Source: Ascidiaceihabitans sp023955215 (GTDB lineage Bacteria; Pseudomonadota; Alphaproteobacteria; Rhodobacterales; Rhodobacteraceae). Taken from it: a stretch of DNA of 64,000 bases. The stretch spans positions 61,457 through 125,456 of the forward strand of contig CALSPX010000008.1 of the NCBI GenBank assembly GCA_943788345.1, written 5' to 3'. Both the position numbers and the translations under genes were made by a program. How positions within the stretch are numbered: the stretch's first letter is position 1; the number at the start of each line of letters is the position of its first letter. The notes under the pieces were generated by a model. That model was not told the origin of the DNA, made no database searches, and worked only from the letters and a program-made list of their open reading frames with translations. This document shows positions 35,532-43,116 of the stretch, one piece after another.

Positions 35532-36353
35532 TTAACCCATCAACGCTTTTCGCAACATGTTTACCGCGACCAGTACGAGGAATACACCGAACGCGCGCTT
35601 CAAGGGTTTAGCGTCCATCGAATGCGCCAATTTCACGCCCCACGGGGCAGTGACCAACGTCATGGCAATGATGATCCCGAACGCGATAAGATTGACCGCC
35701 CCAATGGTAAGTGGCGGTACGTCCATATTCATATCGACGAAAAGAAAGCCAATCACTGCAGGCACGGCAATAACCACGCCGAACCCTGCAGCCGTAGCGA
35801 CTGCGCGGTGAATAGCCGTGTTGAACAGGCTCATCAAAGGCACGCCAAAGCTGCCCCCACCTATGCCCATCAATACAGACATAAACCCAACCAATGGCGA
35901 TAAAACGATCCGCAGCGGCCCTTTTGGCATCGCTTGTCCCAGACGCCACTCTGCACGTCCAAAGCTCATGTAAACACCGACGATCAGCGCCAGAACGCCA
36001 AAGATCGCCTGCAGAGTAGTGGAACGCAGTTGCGAAACAACCAACATGCCGACAACAGCGCCCAAAGCAATACCCGGAGCCCAGCCGCGCAAAATATCCC
36101 AATCAACAGCACCCTTTTTATGGTGGCTGTGAACTGATCGCACGGATGTTACGATTATCGTCGCCAATGAGGTTGCCAGACACATCTGCATCAATTGCGG
36201 ACCATCATAACCAAGCGTCTGAAATGCATAAAAGAATGCAGGCACAAGAACGATACCACCGCCGACCCCTAAGAGCCCCGCAAGGACGCCAGCAAAGGCA
36301 CCAATGACCAAAAGAACAACAAGCATTTGGATCAACAACATCGTCTCAGGCAT
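35532..36353 (-). CDS. TauE/SafE-family membrane transporter (second copy)
   Basis: A 273-aa polytopic protein with about eight hydrophobic segments. The family GLLGVGGGIVLVPAFFYAF motif is near residues 26-44, with the repeat MGIGGGSFGVPLMSLFNT near 162-179. The likely role is export of sulfite or related anions, substrate unknown. It lies 15 bases downstream of dusA on the same strand and may be co-transcribed with it. It is clearly different in sequence from the member at 4806-5561. Confidence 0.88.
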   Translation of the reverse strand: MPETMLLIQMLVVLLVIGAFAGVLAGLLGVGGGIVLVPAFFYAFQTLGYDGPQLMQMCLATSLATIIVTSVRSVHSHHKKGAVDWDILRGWAPGIALGAVVGMLVVSQLRSTTLQAIFGVLALIVGVYMSFGRAEWRLGQAMPKGPLRIVLSPLVGFMSVLMGIGGGSFGVPLMSLFNTAIHRAVATAAGFGVVIAVPAVIGFLFVDMNMDVPPLTIGAVNLIAFGIIIAMTLVTAPWGVKLAHSMDAKPLKRAFGVFLVLVAVNMLRKALMG

Positions 36354-36368
36354 GATATTTCCTTTGAA

Positions 36369-37418
36369 TTATCCCGCTTGTGCGGCTTCGACTTCTTGAG
36401 CAGTCTGCGCCATTTGCGCGAGCGCCGCCAGAACCAGTTCGGGCCCTGCACCCGGTTTATTGCCATCATCGGACAGCATACGTCGCCACCCACGTGCCCC
36501 AGGGCGACCCGCAAACAAACCCAACATATGACGGGTCACTTGGTTTAGGCGGCCACCTGCCATCAGATGTGCTTCGATATAGGGTAGCATTTTGTGTACG
36601 GCTTGTTCTGCGGTCGTTACCTCGCCAACGCCAAAGATGATCGGATCCGCAGCGCTTAGGATGTCACTGGCCTGATGATATGCAGCACGGCCAACCATGA
36701 CTCCGTCTAATCCATTTTCTAAGAAATCGCATGCCTGTTCGAGCGATGTCACACCACCATTCACAGAAATATGCAAGTTGGGGAAATACCCTTTCATCTT
36801 GTGAACCAATTCATAATCCAAAGGTGGCACTTCACGGTTTTCCTTCGGGCTAAGGCCTTTAAGCCAAGCCTTGCGCGCATGAATTGTGACACGTTCGCAC
36901 CCCGCCCCAACGATCCGCGCTAGAAACTCAGGAAGGACCTCTTCAGGGTCTTGATCGTCAACACCAATGCGGCACTTAACAGTCACCTCAACGTCTACTT
37001 CAGCGCGCATAGCCGCCACGCATTCGGCAACCAACGCAGGGTGTTTCATTAACACAGCGCCAAACGTCCCCGATTGAACACGGTCAGACGGGCAACCAAC
37101 ATTCAGGTTAATCTCGTCATACCCAACATCTGCCCCCATGCGCGCAGCCTTGGCCAATTCAACCGGATCAGAACCGCCAAGTTGCAACGCGACAGGGTGT
37201 TCAGCCACGTCATGGTCTAACAAATGCATTGCTCCACCACGTACAAGTGCGGGGGATGTGACCATCTCAGTATACAGCAAAGCTTGCCCACTTAATTGAC
37301 GATGCAGATAGCGGCAGTGACGATCCGTCCAATCCATCATGGGCGCAACGGATAGGCGTGCAGAGCGCGAGACGCTGGATTTATTTGTTTTCATCAGCTT
37401 TTCCGGTGCCAGAAGCAT
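36369..37418 (-). CDS. dusA: tRNA-dihydrouridine synthase DusA
   Basis: A FMN-dependent reductase that makes dihydrouridine at positions 20/20a of tRNA. The 349 aa include RLSVAPMMDWTDRHCRYLHR (about residues 21-40), the catalytic Cys in NLNVGCPSDRVQSGTFGAVL (about 104-123), and RVTIHARKAWLKGLSPKENR (DusA-specific, about 175-194). The start at 37418 (ATG) is the first in frame. A second ATG at 37394 is also possible. Both have weak ribosome sites. Confidence 0.95.
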   Translation of the reverse strand: MLLAPEKLMKTNKSSVSRSARLSVAPMMDWTDRHCRYLHRQLSGQALLYTEMVTSPALVRGGAMHLLDHDVAEHPVALQLGGSDPVELAKAARMGADVGYDEINLNVGCPSDRVQSGTFGAVLMKHPALVAECVAAMRAEVDVEVTVKCRIGVDDQDPEEVLPEFLARIVGAGCERVTIHARKAWLKGLSPKENREVPPLDYELVHKMKGYFPNLHISVNGGVTSLEQACDFLENGLDGVMVGRAAYHQASDILSAADPIIFGVGEVTTAEQAVHKMLPYIEAHLMAGGRLNQVTRHMLGLFAGRPGARGWRRMLSDDGNKPGAGPELVLAALAQMAQTAQEVEAAQAG

Positions 37419-37635
37419 ATTATTTTATCCGCAGCACTTAGGTCGCAACCCGCCTGCATTGGCTCAAAAGTGCAACTATCAGAAAATTGGTTCTAGACAA
37501 ATGGAAACCAAGCGAACAATCCTTCGAGTTGGATTGATATAGCTTTGCATTAAAATTCGAAGATAACGTATTTGTCTTTAACTACCCCTCGCGAACGCCT
37601 CCGGACCAAAGTTAATAACAACATTCCAAAGGGAT

Positions 37636-38484
37636 ATGACGATGATTTCACTAACCTTAGGGATGATTGCGGCCTCTGCATGGGGTATCCACGATATTTG
37701 CATCCGCTTTGTGTCTCAACGTGGCGGTATTCTCCCTGCGATTGCGACAGTTATGGTGGCTGGATCGCTAGTCTTGCTCCCAATTTCGGGTGCCTTTGGG
37801 GATTGGGCGGCGATGACGCCCACTAGCTTTGGGTTCAGTGTCCTAAGCGGCGCAATTTACCTTTTAGGCTGCATCGGCCTTTATAAGGCTTTCGGAATTG
37901 GCCCCGTGCGTTTGGTTGCCCCGATTGTTGGCTCATACCCAATTCTGTCGATCGGTTGGGCCGCTCTGATGGGACAGCCTGTGTTTTGGGATCAGTGGCT
38001 AGCCGTTGGCGGCGTGATAACAGGTGTCGCGATTGTCAGCATGTTGTCCGACCATTCCGAAAGCGAAGGTTCGCAAAAGGCTGCCATTGGCTGGTCCTTG
38101 GTTGGTGCAGGGGGATTTGCGATGGCATTCTCTGTTGGGCACCTCGCGACCCAAGCAGGCAGTGAACTGCCTGTAATTCTTGTGACACGGTTGACAGCGG
38201 CCACCGGTGCTGTTGCCTTGTTGGCTCTTTCGGCAGGTGCCAAATTTCCTGATCGAAGCGCATGGCCTCTATTGGCACTTATGAGCCTTCTGGATGCCGC
38301 CGCACTAGGGATCGTCATCGCAGCTGGCAACCTACCCCGTCCAGAATTCGCTGCCGTTGCAGCCTCGACTTTTGGAGTAATCACAATCATTCTAGCATGG
38401 TTGTTCTTGAAAGAGCGCATGACCGCAGGCCAATGGTTTGGCGTTGCGATCTGCTTTTTCGGGATTGGCTATCTGGCGCTTTAG
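37636..38484 (+). CDS. EamA/DMT-superfamily transporter
   Basis: A 282-aa membrane protein with ten hydrophobic segments in two EamA repeats. The first starts LTLGMIAASAWGIHDICIRF and the second SLVGAGGFAMAFSVGHLATQ (about residues 153-172). It likely exports or imports a small metabolite, which one is unknown. GGGAT precedes the ATG at 37636. Its stop overlaps the stop region of the convergent dctM gene by 4 bases. Confidence 0.85.
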   Translation: MTMISLTLGMIAASAWGIHDICIRFVSQRGGILPAIATVMVAGSLVLLPISGAFGDWAAMTPTSFGFSVLSGAIYLLGCIGLYKAFGIGPVRLVAPIVGSYPILSIGWAALMGQPVFWDQWLAVGGVITGVAIVSMLSDHSESEGSQKAAIGWSLVGAGGFAMAFSVGHLATQAGSELPVILVTRLTAATGAVALLALSAGAKFPDRSAWPLLALMSLLDAAALGIVIAAGNLPRPEFAAVAASTFGVITIILAWLFLKERMTAGQWFGVAICFFGIGYLAL

Positions 38485-39884
38485 TTGCCAACCAGCGAAG
38501 GCAACCACAGCACGATGCCTGGGAATGAAACCAATAGCGCTATCGTCACAGCATCAGCCAAGAAGAAGGGCATCACACCTTTGAACACATCCTGAACGGT
38601 CAGGTCATCGCGCACACCAGCCACAACAAAACAGTTGAGGCCGATGGGCGGGGTGATCAAACAAAATTCTGCCATTTTGACCACCAATATCCCGAACCAG
38701 ATGGCACACATTGGGCCTGACATACCAAAGGCGCTGTCAGCAGCAGTCACGTATTCGCCGCCATTCAGCGCCATGACTGCGGGGTAAACCACAGGCAAGG
38801 TCAGCAACAACATTCCAATCGCGTCCATGAACATGCCCAAAACCGCATAGGCCAACAGGATGCAAATTAGGATCGTGAGCGGTGCCATATCTAGCGAAAC
38901 GATCCAATCCGAAAAGGCATCGGGCAGTTTGGCAAAGCCAAGGAAGCGCACATAGATCAAAACGCCCCAGATGATGGTAAAGATCATCACCGTCAATTTG
39001 GCCGTTTCAAGCAGTGCTTCTTTCAATTGGCCCCAGCGCATACCGCGATACATCGCCATGACGAAGACGATAAAGGCGCCAATCGCGCCCCCCTCGGTCG
39101 GTGTTCCCCAAGCATCGCCAAAGGGGTTGTAGACAAAGAAGATGATGATCACGACAACCAAGACAATCGGCAAAGCCGGCGGCAGGGATTCAAAGCGTTG
39201 CTTCCATGTAAATCCGCGCACGGGTGGGCCGACGTTTTTGAAGGTCATCGCAATCCCGATGATCAAGATTGCATAGACCACCGCCGAAAATGCACCGGGG
39301 ATAAAGCCCGCAAGCAGCAGTTTGCCCACGTCTTGCTCAACGATAATCGCGTAGATCACTAGGATCGCTGAGGGTGGGATAAGCGAGGCCAGCGTGCCCC
39401 CCGCCGCCACAACACCGGCTGCGAATTGTTTGTTATAGCCGATTTTCAACATCTCTGGGATGGCGATACGGGCGAACACGGCAGCCGTGGCGACCGAGGC
39501 ACCAGACACTGCGGCAAAGCCAGCGGTGGCGAACACGGTTGAAACGGCCAAGCCGCCTGGCACCCATGCGAACCAGCGTTTGCAGGCCTCGAACAGTGCG
39601 GTTGTTAGTTTGGCGTAATAGGCCAAGTATCCGATCAGGATGAACACAGGGATCAGGGACAGAACATTAGCGCTGACCTTTGATTGCGGCGTTAGGCCTG
39701 CAATACGCACACTGACTTGCAGCGCTTTGCCAAACTTCTCAGGGTCATAATCATACCCATTCCATCTCAGCCAAACGAGGCCTACAAATCCCGCCATACC
39801 TGCAGCAAAGGCCACGCGCATGCCCAGCAACACCATGACCAGCATACCGCCACTGACCCACAATCCAATTGAAATGCTATCCAT
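38481..39884 (-). CDS. dctM: TRAP transporter large permease (DctM family)
   Basis: The large membrane subunit of a tripartite ATP-independent periplasmic transporter, using an ion gradient to import an organic acid. The 467 aa have about 12 hydrophobic segments. Family matches are GGTLASLIPPSAILVIYAII (about residues 157-176) and FMDAIGMLLLTLPVVYPAVM. It overlaps the dctQ stop (TGATG). The substrate cannot be inferred from sequence. Confidence 0.93.
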   Translation of the reverse strand: MDSISIGLWVSGGMLVMVLLGMRVAFAAGMAGFVGLVWLRWNGYDYDPEKFGKALQVSVRIAGLTPQSKVSANVLSLIPVFILIGYLAYYAKLTTALFEACKRWFAWVPGGLAVSTVFATAGFAAVSGASVATAAVFARIAIPEMLKIGYNKQFAAGVVAAGGTLASLIPPSAILVIYAIIVEQDVGKLLLAGFIPGAFSAVVYAILIIGIAMTFKNVGPPVRGFTWKQRFESLPPALPIVLVVVIIIFFVYNPFGDAWGTPTEGGAIGAFIVFVMAMYRGMRWGQLKEALLETAKLTVMIFTIIWGVLIYVRFLGFAKLPDAFSDWIVSLDMAPLTILICILLAYAVLGMFMDAIGMLLLTLPVVYPAVMALNGGEYVTAADSAFGMSGPMCAIWFGILVVKMAEFCLITPPIGLNCFVVAGVRDDLTVQDVFKGVMPFFLADAVTIALLVSFPGIVLWLPSLVGN

Positions 39885-40513
39885 CAGTCTGCTCCCTCAA
39901 GTGCGCGCGCTTCAATTGCGGCCTGTTCAGCCACCGACAAGGTCAAAGGAACGCCAGCAGGATTTTCAAGGCCGAATACAAATGCCCGCCCATAGCCCCA
40001 TGCCTGCAAAATCAATCGCAGCGACAGAACACCAAATGCAAACGGAACGACCAGTTTGGATGGCCATAGCGGAAGGTAAATATCGGTGGTGCTGTCTTTA
40101 CTACACAGCGGGCGTGCGCAGTCAAAAGAGCGCATAAAATGATCCCAAGAGCCCCAAGTCAAAGCCACCATGAGGATCAGGATCATTAGAACAGAGATCA
40201 GCTCGAACAACCAAAGTGTGCGACCACTTAGCTTGGAAACCAACATATCCATGCGGATGTGCGTGCCATCACGCTGGACATAAGCAACGCCCATGATAGC
40301 GATAATTGGCATCGCGCTCTCGATCAGGTCAACGTAACCCATCATAGGCGCGCCAAAGAATTTGCGGGTCGTGACGGAGTACGCGGCCAAGAACATTAGT
40401 GAAAAAATCGCAAGGCCGCTGATCAAAGCGCAAAAACGCTCCAGCGGCAACAATGCCCGATCCAATCTACTTAGCAGACTGGAATCCTCCAGTACCGCAG
40501 CTGATCCTGCCAT
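39884..40513 (-). CDS. dctQ: TRAP transporter small permease (DctQ family)
   Basis: A 209-aa membrane protein with four hydrophobic segments. The DctQ-type loop TTRKFFGAPMMGYVDLIE (about residues 48-65) and RDGTHIRMDMLVSKLS (about 81-96) are present. It couples the binding protein to the large permease. A GC-rich hairpin (40549-40574) separates it from dctP and may lower its expression. Confidence 0.9.
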   Translation of the reverse strand: MAGSAAVLEDSSLLSRLDRALLPLERFCALISGLAIFSLMFLAAYSVTTRKFFGAPMMGYVDLIESAMPIIAIMGVAYVQRDGTHIRMDMLVSKLSGRTLWLFELISVLMILILMVALTWGSWDHFMRSFDCARPLCSKDSTTDIYLPLWPSKLVVPFAFGVLSLRLILQAWGYGRAFVFGLENPAGVPLTLSVAEQAAIEARALEGAD

Positions 40514-40548
40514 TGGTCTACTCCCCCCGAGTATATTTTAGATAGTTA

Positions 40549-40574
40549 GGCCGCCCCAAATGTGCGGGACGGCC
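40549..40574 (-). terminator. Hairpin between dctP and dctQ (candidate attenuator)
   Basis: GGCCGCCCC (40549-40557) pairs with GGGACGGCC (40566-40574) with one mismatch around an 8-base loop. It lies 20 bases after the dctP stop and has no long T-run. Such hairpins often reduce read-through or protect the upstream message, giving more binding protein than permease. Confidence 0.6.
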
Positions 40575-40593
40575 CATTGTTAGGAATTGACGC

Positions 40594-41610
40594 TTAGTTT
40601 GCGGCTTTGGCTTCTGCCAATGTCTTCACAACAAGGTCATATAGCTCTTGGCCTGGTAGGCCTTGCGCTTCCATGTCTGCAATCCATTCGTCACGGATCG
40701 GATCAGCGGCCTTGGCGCGGAACTCGGCGATAACATCATCGCTGATTTCAACCTTTTGAACGCCTTTTTCTACCAACACTGCATCCCAACGGCCCAACAA
40801 TTCGCCGTAGTTGGCCAAGTAGTGATCCAACGCTTCTGGGATTGAGCTATCGAGTGCTTCACGTTCTGCGTCGGACAGATCGTCATAAGCATCGATGTTC
40901 ACAACAACTGGGCAGTTCACGGTTCCTGGGTTCAGGTTGGCAGTCCACCAAGTCGCTTGATTGATTGTGCCGAATGACAGGTGCGCGTGCTGTGCGAACG
41001 CAACCGTATCGACCAATCCACCTTCCATGGCTTGGTATGCTTCAGTCGCTGTTACAGATGTTGGAACACCACCAACCGCTGAGAATGCTTTGCCGATGCC
41101 GCCGGTCGCACGAACGCGCATACCTTCAAAATCAGCCAAAGTTTGACGTGGCTCGCCTGTACCAACCAAGTTGTACTGTGGCATTGGTGACGTCATCAGC
41201 AACTTAGCGTTCCATTGCGCCATTTCCTCAGCCGCGGCTGGGTGTGCGTAAACCGCTGAAGATACTGCAACTTCTTGCGCAAGATTTTCAACGCCCAAGA
41301 ATGGTAGTTCCAAAACAGTTACAACACGGTTTTTGTCGCGGTGATAACCAGCACAGAACTGCGCCATCTCAAATGCCCCAATGCTGATTCCATCAAGGTT
41401 TTCACGGTTCTTGGACAGACCGCCATAGCTCACGTTCATTGTGAACTCGCCATTGGTCTTCTCCGAAACCAACTCAGCCAACTTCTCAACGTGTTCTGTA
41501 AATGCGCGGCGCTTGCCCCAGACAGATACGTTCCATTCGGTCGCAGCAGCTTCCAGTGCGAATGTAAACGAGACTGTGGATGCAACAGCACCCAATATGA
41601 ATTTGTTCAT
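40594..41610 (-). CDS. dctP: TRAP transporter substrate-binding protein (DctP family)
   Basis: The periplasmic solute receptor of 338 aa. The signal peptide ends after LEAAATEW (about residue 23). The mature part has the DctP fold with NRENLDGISIGAFEMAQFC and the ligand-contacting Arg in GMRVRATGGIGKAF (about 163-176). The ligand is probably a carboxylate, identity unknown. It is first in the dctPQM unit. A 13-base palindrome lies 93 bases upstream of its start. Confidence 0.92.
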   Translation of the reverse strand: MNKFILGAVASTVSFTFALEAAATEWNVSVWGKRRAFTEHVEKLAELVSEKTNGEFTMNVSYGGLSKNRENLDGISIGAFEMAQFCAGYHRDKNRVVTVLELPFLGVENLAQEVAVSSAVYAHPAAAEEMAQWNAKLLMTSPMPQYNLVGTGEPRQTLADFEGMRVRATGGIGKAFSAVGGVPTSVTATEAYQAMEGGLVDTVAFAQHAHLSFGTINQATWWTANLNPGTVNCPVVVNIDAYDDLSDAEREALDSSIPEALDHYLANYGELLGRWDAVLVEKGVQKVEISDDVIAEFRAKAADPIRDEWIADMEAQGLPGQELYDLVVKTLAEAKAAN

Positions 41611-41702
41611 TGTACTCTCCCAAGTTTGCGGAACTGACAGCTAAGGTGCGGTGTTCCGCCTTCAAAGAGGCTAGCGCGGTGCTGACCTTCTGCCAAGTGT
41701 TA

Positions 41703-41715
41703 TTACGCGGCGTAA
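41703..41715. promoter_or_regulatory. Perfect 13-base palindrome upstream of dctP (candidate operator)
   Basis: TTACGC-G-GCGTAA is fully symmetrical about a central G. It lies 93-105 bases upstream of the dctP start codon. The form suits a dimeric repressor or activator. No regulator gene is adjacent. Confidence 0.4.
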
Positions 41716-41753
41716 ATCAAGCAAAGGAGTGAACGCTGAATTTTTGACGGTGC

Positions 41754-41864
41754 TTAAATATTATGCACAGACGGAGATTTAACCCAATCCAAAACGTCGA
41801 AAAGAGCCGGAAGCACATTCGGGTCAGCAGTCAGAAAATACCTACGCCAACCGACCCGTAACAC
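41754..41864 (-). CDS. Possible 36-residue ORF or gene remnant upstream of dctP
   Basis: A GTG-started frame encodes 36 residues beginning MLRVGWRRYFLTADPNVLPA and ending DWVKSPSVHNI. The composition looks protein-like (aromatic and hydrophobic residues in a helical pattern), but I recognise no family. The frame is open upstream to a TAG about 27 bases before the GTG. It could be a small protein or the 3' end of a decayed gene. Confidence 0.25.
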   Translation of the reverse strand: MLRVGWRRYFLTADPNVLPALFDVLDWVKSPSVHNI

Positions 41865-41890
41865 CGTGCTGGTTATGAAATTACGCTATA

Positions 41891-42238
41891 TTATTTACAG
41901 CGCTCGCGCAAAGCCACGTGACCTTGGTTATAGGCAAGTAATTGACCTCTTGAGGTAATCGAGAACAAAACGCGGCCACCACTGTATGTATCACCCTCCC
42001 CGAAACATTGAAGGTCGTATAGAACGGACGTTCCCATATCCCTAAGATTGGTAGCCTGAACCATATCACAAGAGGATTCCCAGTAATTGGCCGTATTACC
42101 AGATATGGTTAATCTGAAATCATTCATGTCGAGGGCACATGCCTCTTGGGAAGAATCCCAAGTTCCTTCAAACGGGCCGGCAACGGCAGCACCCGTTGAG
42201 GCCACGCTGAGCATCAGTAGAGCAGAAAAAATACGCAT
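41891..42238 (-). CDS. Small secreted protein, unknown function
   Basis: A 115-aa protein with a clear signal peptide (MRIFSALLMLSVASTGAAVA, cleavage near residue 20). The mature part starts GPFEGTWDSSQEACALDMND and holds four cysteines, which could form two disulfides in the periplasm. I recognise no family. A purine-rich stretch (AAAAGGATAAAAA) precedes the ATG. It may be co-transcribed with the similar-sized gene 50 bases upstream (42289-42591). Confidence 0.7.
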   Translation of the reverse strand: MRIFSALLMLSVASTGAAVAGPFEGTWDSSQEACALDMNDFRLTISGNTANYWESSCDMVQATNLRDMGTSVLYDLQCFGEGDTYSGGRVLFSITSRGQLLAYNQGHVALRERCK

Positions 42239-42288
42239 TTTTTATCCTTTTTAACTTTGTGCAAGAAGTTTAGTCATCTTCGGGTCTA

Positions 42289-42591
42289 TTACATCTGGCA
42301 ATCATAGCCGACATCGACAGGTTGATCTTGTCGCGCAAATCCGATCCGACGGGTTGGAAACTCAATCACAAATCCACCGTTGGCCCAAGCCCAAGTTCCC
42401 TGTTCTTCTTTATCTGACAAAGCATCACAGTCTTTACCAAGGTAGATTGTCTCATTCGCACTCTTGAGTGCGGCGCCATGGGCATTTTGCGTTGCAGTAT
42501 AAGTGGAGCCATTAGACCCCTCGTAACCAAAAGAGGGCCCAGCAATAAGAGCCAGTGAAGCAACTGCTAGCATAAAGATATTTATACGCAT
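42289..42591 (-). CDS. Small secreted protein, unknown function
   Basis: A 100-aa protein with a signal peptide (about residues 1-22, ending PSFGYEG) and a short mature part with two cysteines (GKDCDALSD and the C-terminal YDCQM) that could pair. GTWAWANGGFVIEFP loosely recalls the GTW segment of the neighbouring protein, but the two do not align overall by eye. Role unknown. Confidence 0.65.
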   Translation of the reverse strand: MRINIFMLAVASLALIAGPSFGYEGSNGSTYTATQNAHGAALKSANETIYLGKDCDALSDKEEQGTWAWANGGFVIEFPTRRIGFARQDQPVDVGYDCQM

Positions 42592-43116
42592 TAGATTTTC
42601 AGTCCATTTTTACATCGATGATATTAGATTATTCTGAGGTCCAGTTATCGACAATACGTAAAAAACGATCTTAAGATATTGCACAAACTAAGAGTCTTCC
42701 TTCCTATGCTTGGAGCGCCCCGGAGCCATCGCCGATTCTGCAAAATGGCGGTGCGCCGGACTGTACAGCCAGGGCATTGGCCTTACACATTGAACAGCCT
42801 TTACAACTTTTTCTTGGTAAAGATCGGGATTTAAATTGTGTCATTAGTCATGTTGCTTCGCAAATTCTTGACATTCAATCCACCGAAAATGTAACAATAT
42901 TTACAATATACTCCGTATAAATTTACAAATTTATCCCTTTATCAGAAAAAAATTTACAACGAACTCCTTATATTCCAGTCTCTTATTCCCTTCTTTTCAA
43001 TTCGCGTTATTATCCCTCTCAAAGATCAAAACTGAACTGCGTGGGAGTGACGCATTCAGACCAACACTTGATCAATGAACGCCCCAGAAGGGCAGGCCAT
43101 TAGGGAGGCGCCAACC
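42592..43116. promoter_or_regulatory. 525-base, partly AT-rich regulatory stretch upstream of acs
   Basis: The right half (about 42840-43020) is clearly richer in A+T than its surroundings. A TTGACA at 42868-42873 is followed 18 bases later by TAACAA, a possible but weak promoter. TTTACAA occurs three times in direct orientation at 42900, 42922 and 42953, spaced 22 and 31 bases, close to two and three helical turns. AGGGAGG at 43102-43108 is the acs ribosome site. An 81-codon open frame without ATG (42675-42920) covers part of this stretch. Confidence 0.4.

Noticed and set aside
37487..37511. Inverted repeat TTGGTT...AACCAA between dusA and the EamA gene
   Set aside because: Arms are short and imperfect and the spacer is AT-rich. 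Expected by chance in such sequence.
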